A DNA stretch of 29,875 nucleotides, taken from positions 1-29,875 of the forward strand of contig JBAYMN010000014.1 in assembly GCA_041663585.1 (NCBI GenBank). Direction: 5' to 3'. The position numbers were made by a program, and so were the translations under genes. The notes beneath the pieces were generated by a model, which was given only the letters and a program-made list of their open reading frames with translations, was not told the DNA's origin and searched no databases. Source of the DNA: JALOBO01 sp023228225. Lineage in GTDB: Bacteria > Bacillota > Clostridia > Christensenellales > UBA1242. Shown here one piece after another: positions 29,492 to 29,875 of the stretch. The stretch's first letter is position 1, and each line of letters opens with the position of its first letter.

Positions 29492-29522
29492 AGTTTAAAT
29501 GCTACCCTAAGGGGAGAGTCAA
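29492..29522 (-). promoter_or_regulatory. MerR-type promoter/operator of the BmrR-like gene
   Basis: TTGACT (29517-29522), 19-bp spacer, TAAACT (29492-29497). The spacer holds the dyad CTCCCC-TTA-GGGTAG (29502-29516), the usual MerR-family operator design. Confidence 0.85.
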
Positions 29523-29603
29523 CTATTATTTATAAAAAAATTGTAACATTTTTTTAAATTTAAGTAAACCAATTATTTGTAAGAATAAAACAAACAAAAC
29601 ATC

Positions 29604-29632
29604 TTGCAAAATAACAAAATATGTTATATAAT
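29604..29632 (+). promoter_or_regulatory. tRNA-Ser promoter
   Basis: TTGCAA (29604-29609), 17-bp spacer, TATAAT (29627-29632), about 39 bases before the mature tRNA. Confidence 0.75.
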
Positions 29633-29671
29633 TACAACGCTTGAATTTTAGCAAATTTAATATAAAATTAT

Positions 29672-29759
29672 GGAGAGATGGTCGAGTGGTCGATGGCACT
29701 TGCTTGGAAAGCAAGCGTAGTGAAAGCTACCGTAGGTTCAAATCCTATTCTCTCCGCCA
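29672..29759 (+). tRNA. tRNA-Ser (anticodon GGA)
   Basis: An 88-base class II tRNA. Acceptor GGAGAGA/TCTCTCC, discriminator G, encoded CCA. Anticodon stem CTTGC/GCAAG with loop TTGGAAA gives GGA, reading Ser UCC/UCU. Long variable arm GTAG-TGAAAG-CTAC and T-loop TTCAAAT are well formed. Confidence 0.95.
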
Positions 29760-29768
29760 TACAAAGAC

Positions 29769-29794
29769 GGGAAACTTACATAAGCAAGTTTCCC
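29769..29794 (+). terminator. Intrinsic terminator of tRNA-Ser
   Basis: GGGAAACTT (29769-29777) pairs with AAGTTTCCC (29786-29794), followed by TTCTTT. Nothing else is evident between it and the window end. Confidence 0.75.
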
Positions 29795-29875
29795 TTCTTT
29801 ATATGATTTATCACTTATGTGATATGATGATGCTTCGCTTATACAGATTTTAAAAATGTTAAATTATATTAATGA

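Overview
The window (29,875 bases) is very AT-rich bacterial chromosome with dense genes, Gram-positive-style Shine-Dalgarno sites (AGGAG/GGAGG), sigma-A-type promoters (TTGACA-17-TATAAT) and hairpin terminators. Lipoproteins with LSGC/FSGC lipoboxes, a YbiT-like ABC-F protein, a type-2 IleRS, a BmrR-like MerR regulator and a YigZ/IMPACT protein point to Bacillota, probably an uncultured clostridial or related gut-type lineage. The species cannot be named from this sequence. Of the 27 annotated protein genes whose stop lies in the window, 24 end in TAA, 3 in TAG and none in TGA. No insertion sequence, prophage or CRISPR array was seen; this is core chromosome with a few accessory genes.

Layout. 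1-5000: the end of a repeat-rich surface lipoprotein, a GNAT acetyltransferase, the house-cleaning pyrophosphatase rdgB and an ABC-F ATPase with one degenerate ATP site. 5000-12500: an operon of a lipoprotein and guanylate kinase (gmk), an unknown gene, ileS, and a Big2-like lipoprotein with an operator-like promoter. 12500-15200: an AAC(6')-like acetyltransferase, a small protein, a decayed gene remnant and an RlmCD-type rRNA methyltransferase. 15200-18250: a two-gene operon of an XRE regulator and an HD-TGS protein that looks like a (p)ppGpp hydrolase without a recognisable synthetase domain, then tRNA-Leu(CAG). 18250-23900: a membrane-anchored unknown protein, an archaeal-type aspS, a C39-like secreted protein, yigZ, a Sua5-type threonylcarbamoyl-AMP synthase and cysE. 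23900-29875: a small unknown protein, asnS, a BaiN/HI0933 flavoprotein, an unknown protein, a YccF-like membrane protein, a zinc-ribbon protein, an autoregulated MerR regulator and tRNA-Ser(GGA).

Translation is the common theme: three aminoacyl-tRNA synthetases, two tRNAs, an rRNA methyltransferase, the t6A enzyme Sua5 and an ABC-F factor. None of the three synthetase genes has a visible T-box. aspS instead has its own promoter, a 17-codon leader ORF (MRLLSNVNDNNYDDDHN, nine of 17 codons Asp or Asn) and an intrinsic terminator about 20 bases before the aspS start. This is the layout of ribosome-mediated attenuation. Because this AspRS is the archaeal type, whose members often charge both tRNA-Asp and tRNA-Asn, a leader rich in both codons makes biological sense. 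It is the strongest candidate for an undescribed regulatory system here. The second is the XRE/HD-TGS pair, which may be a dedicated alarmone-hydrolase module.
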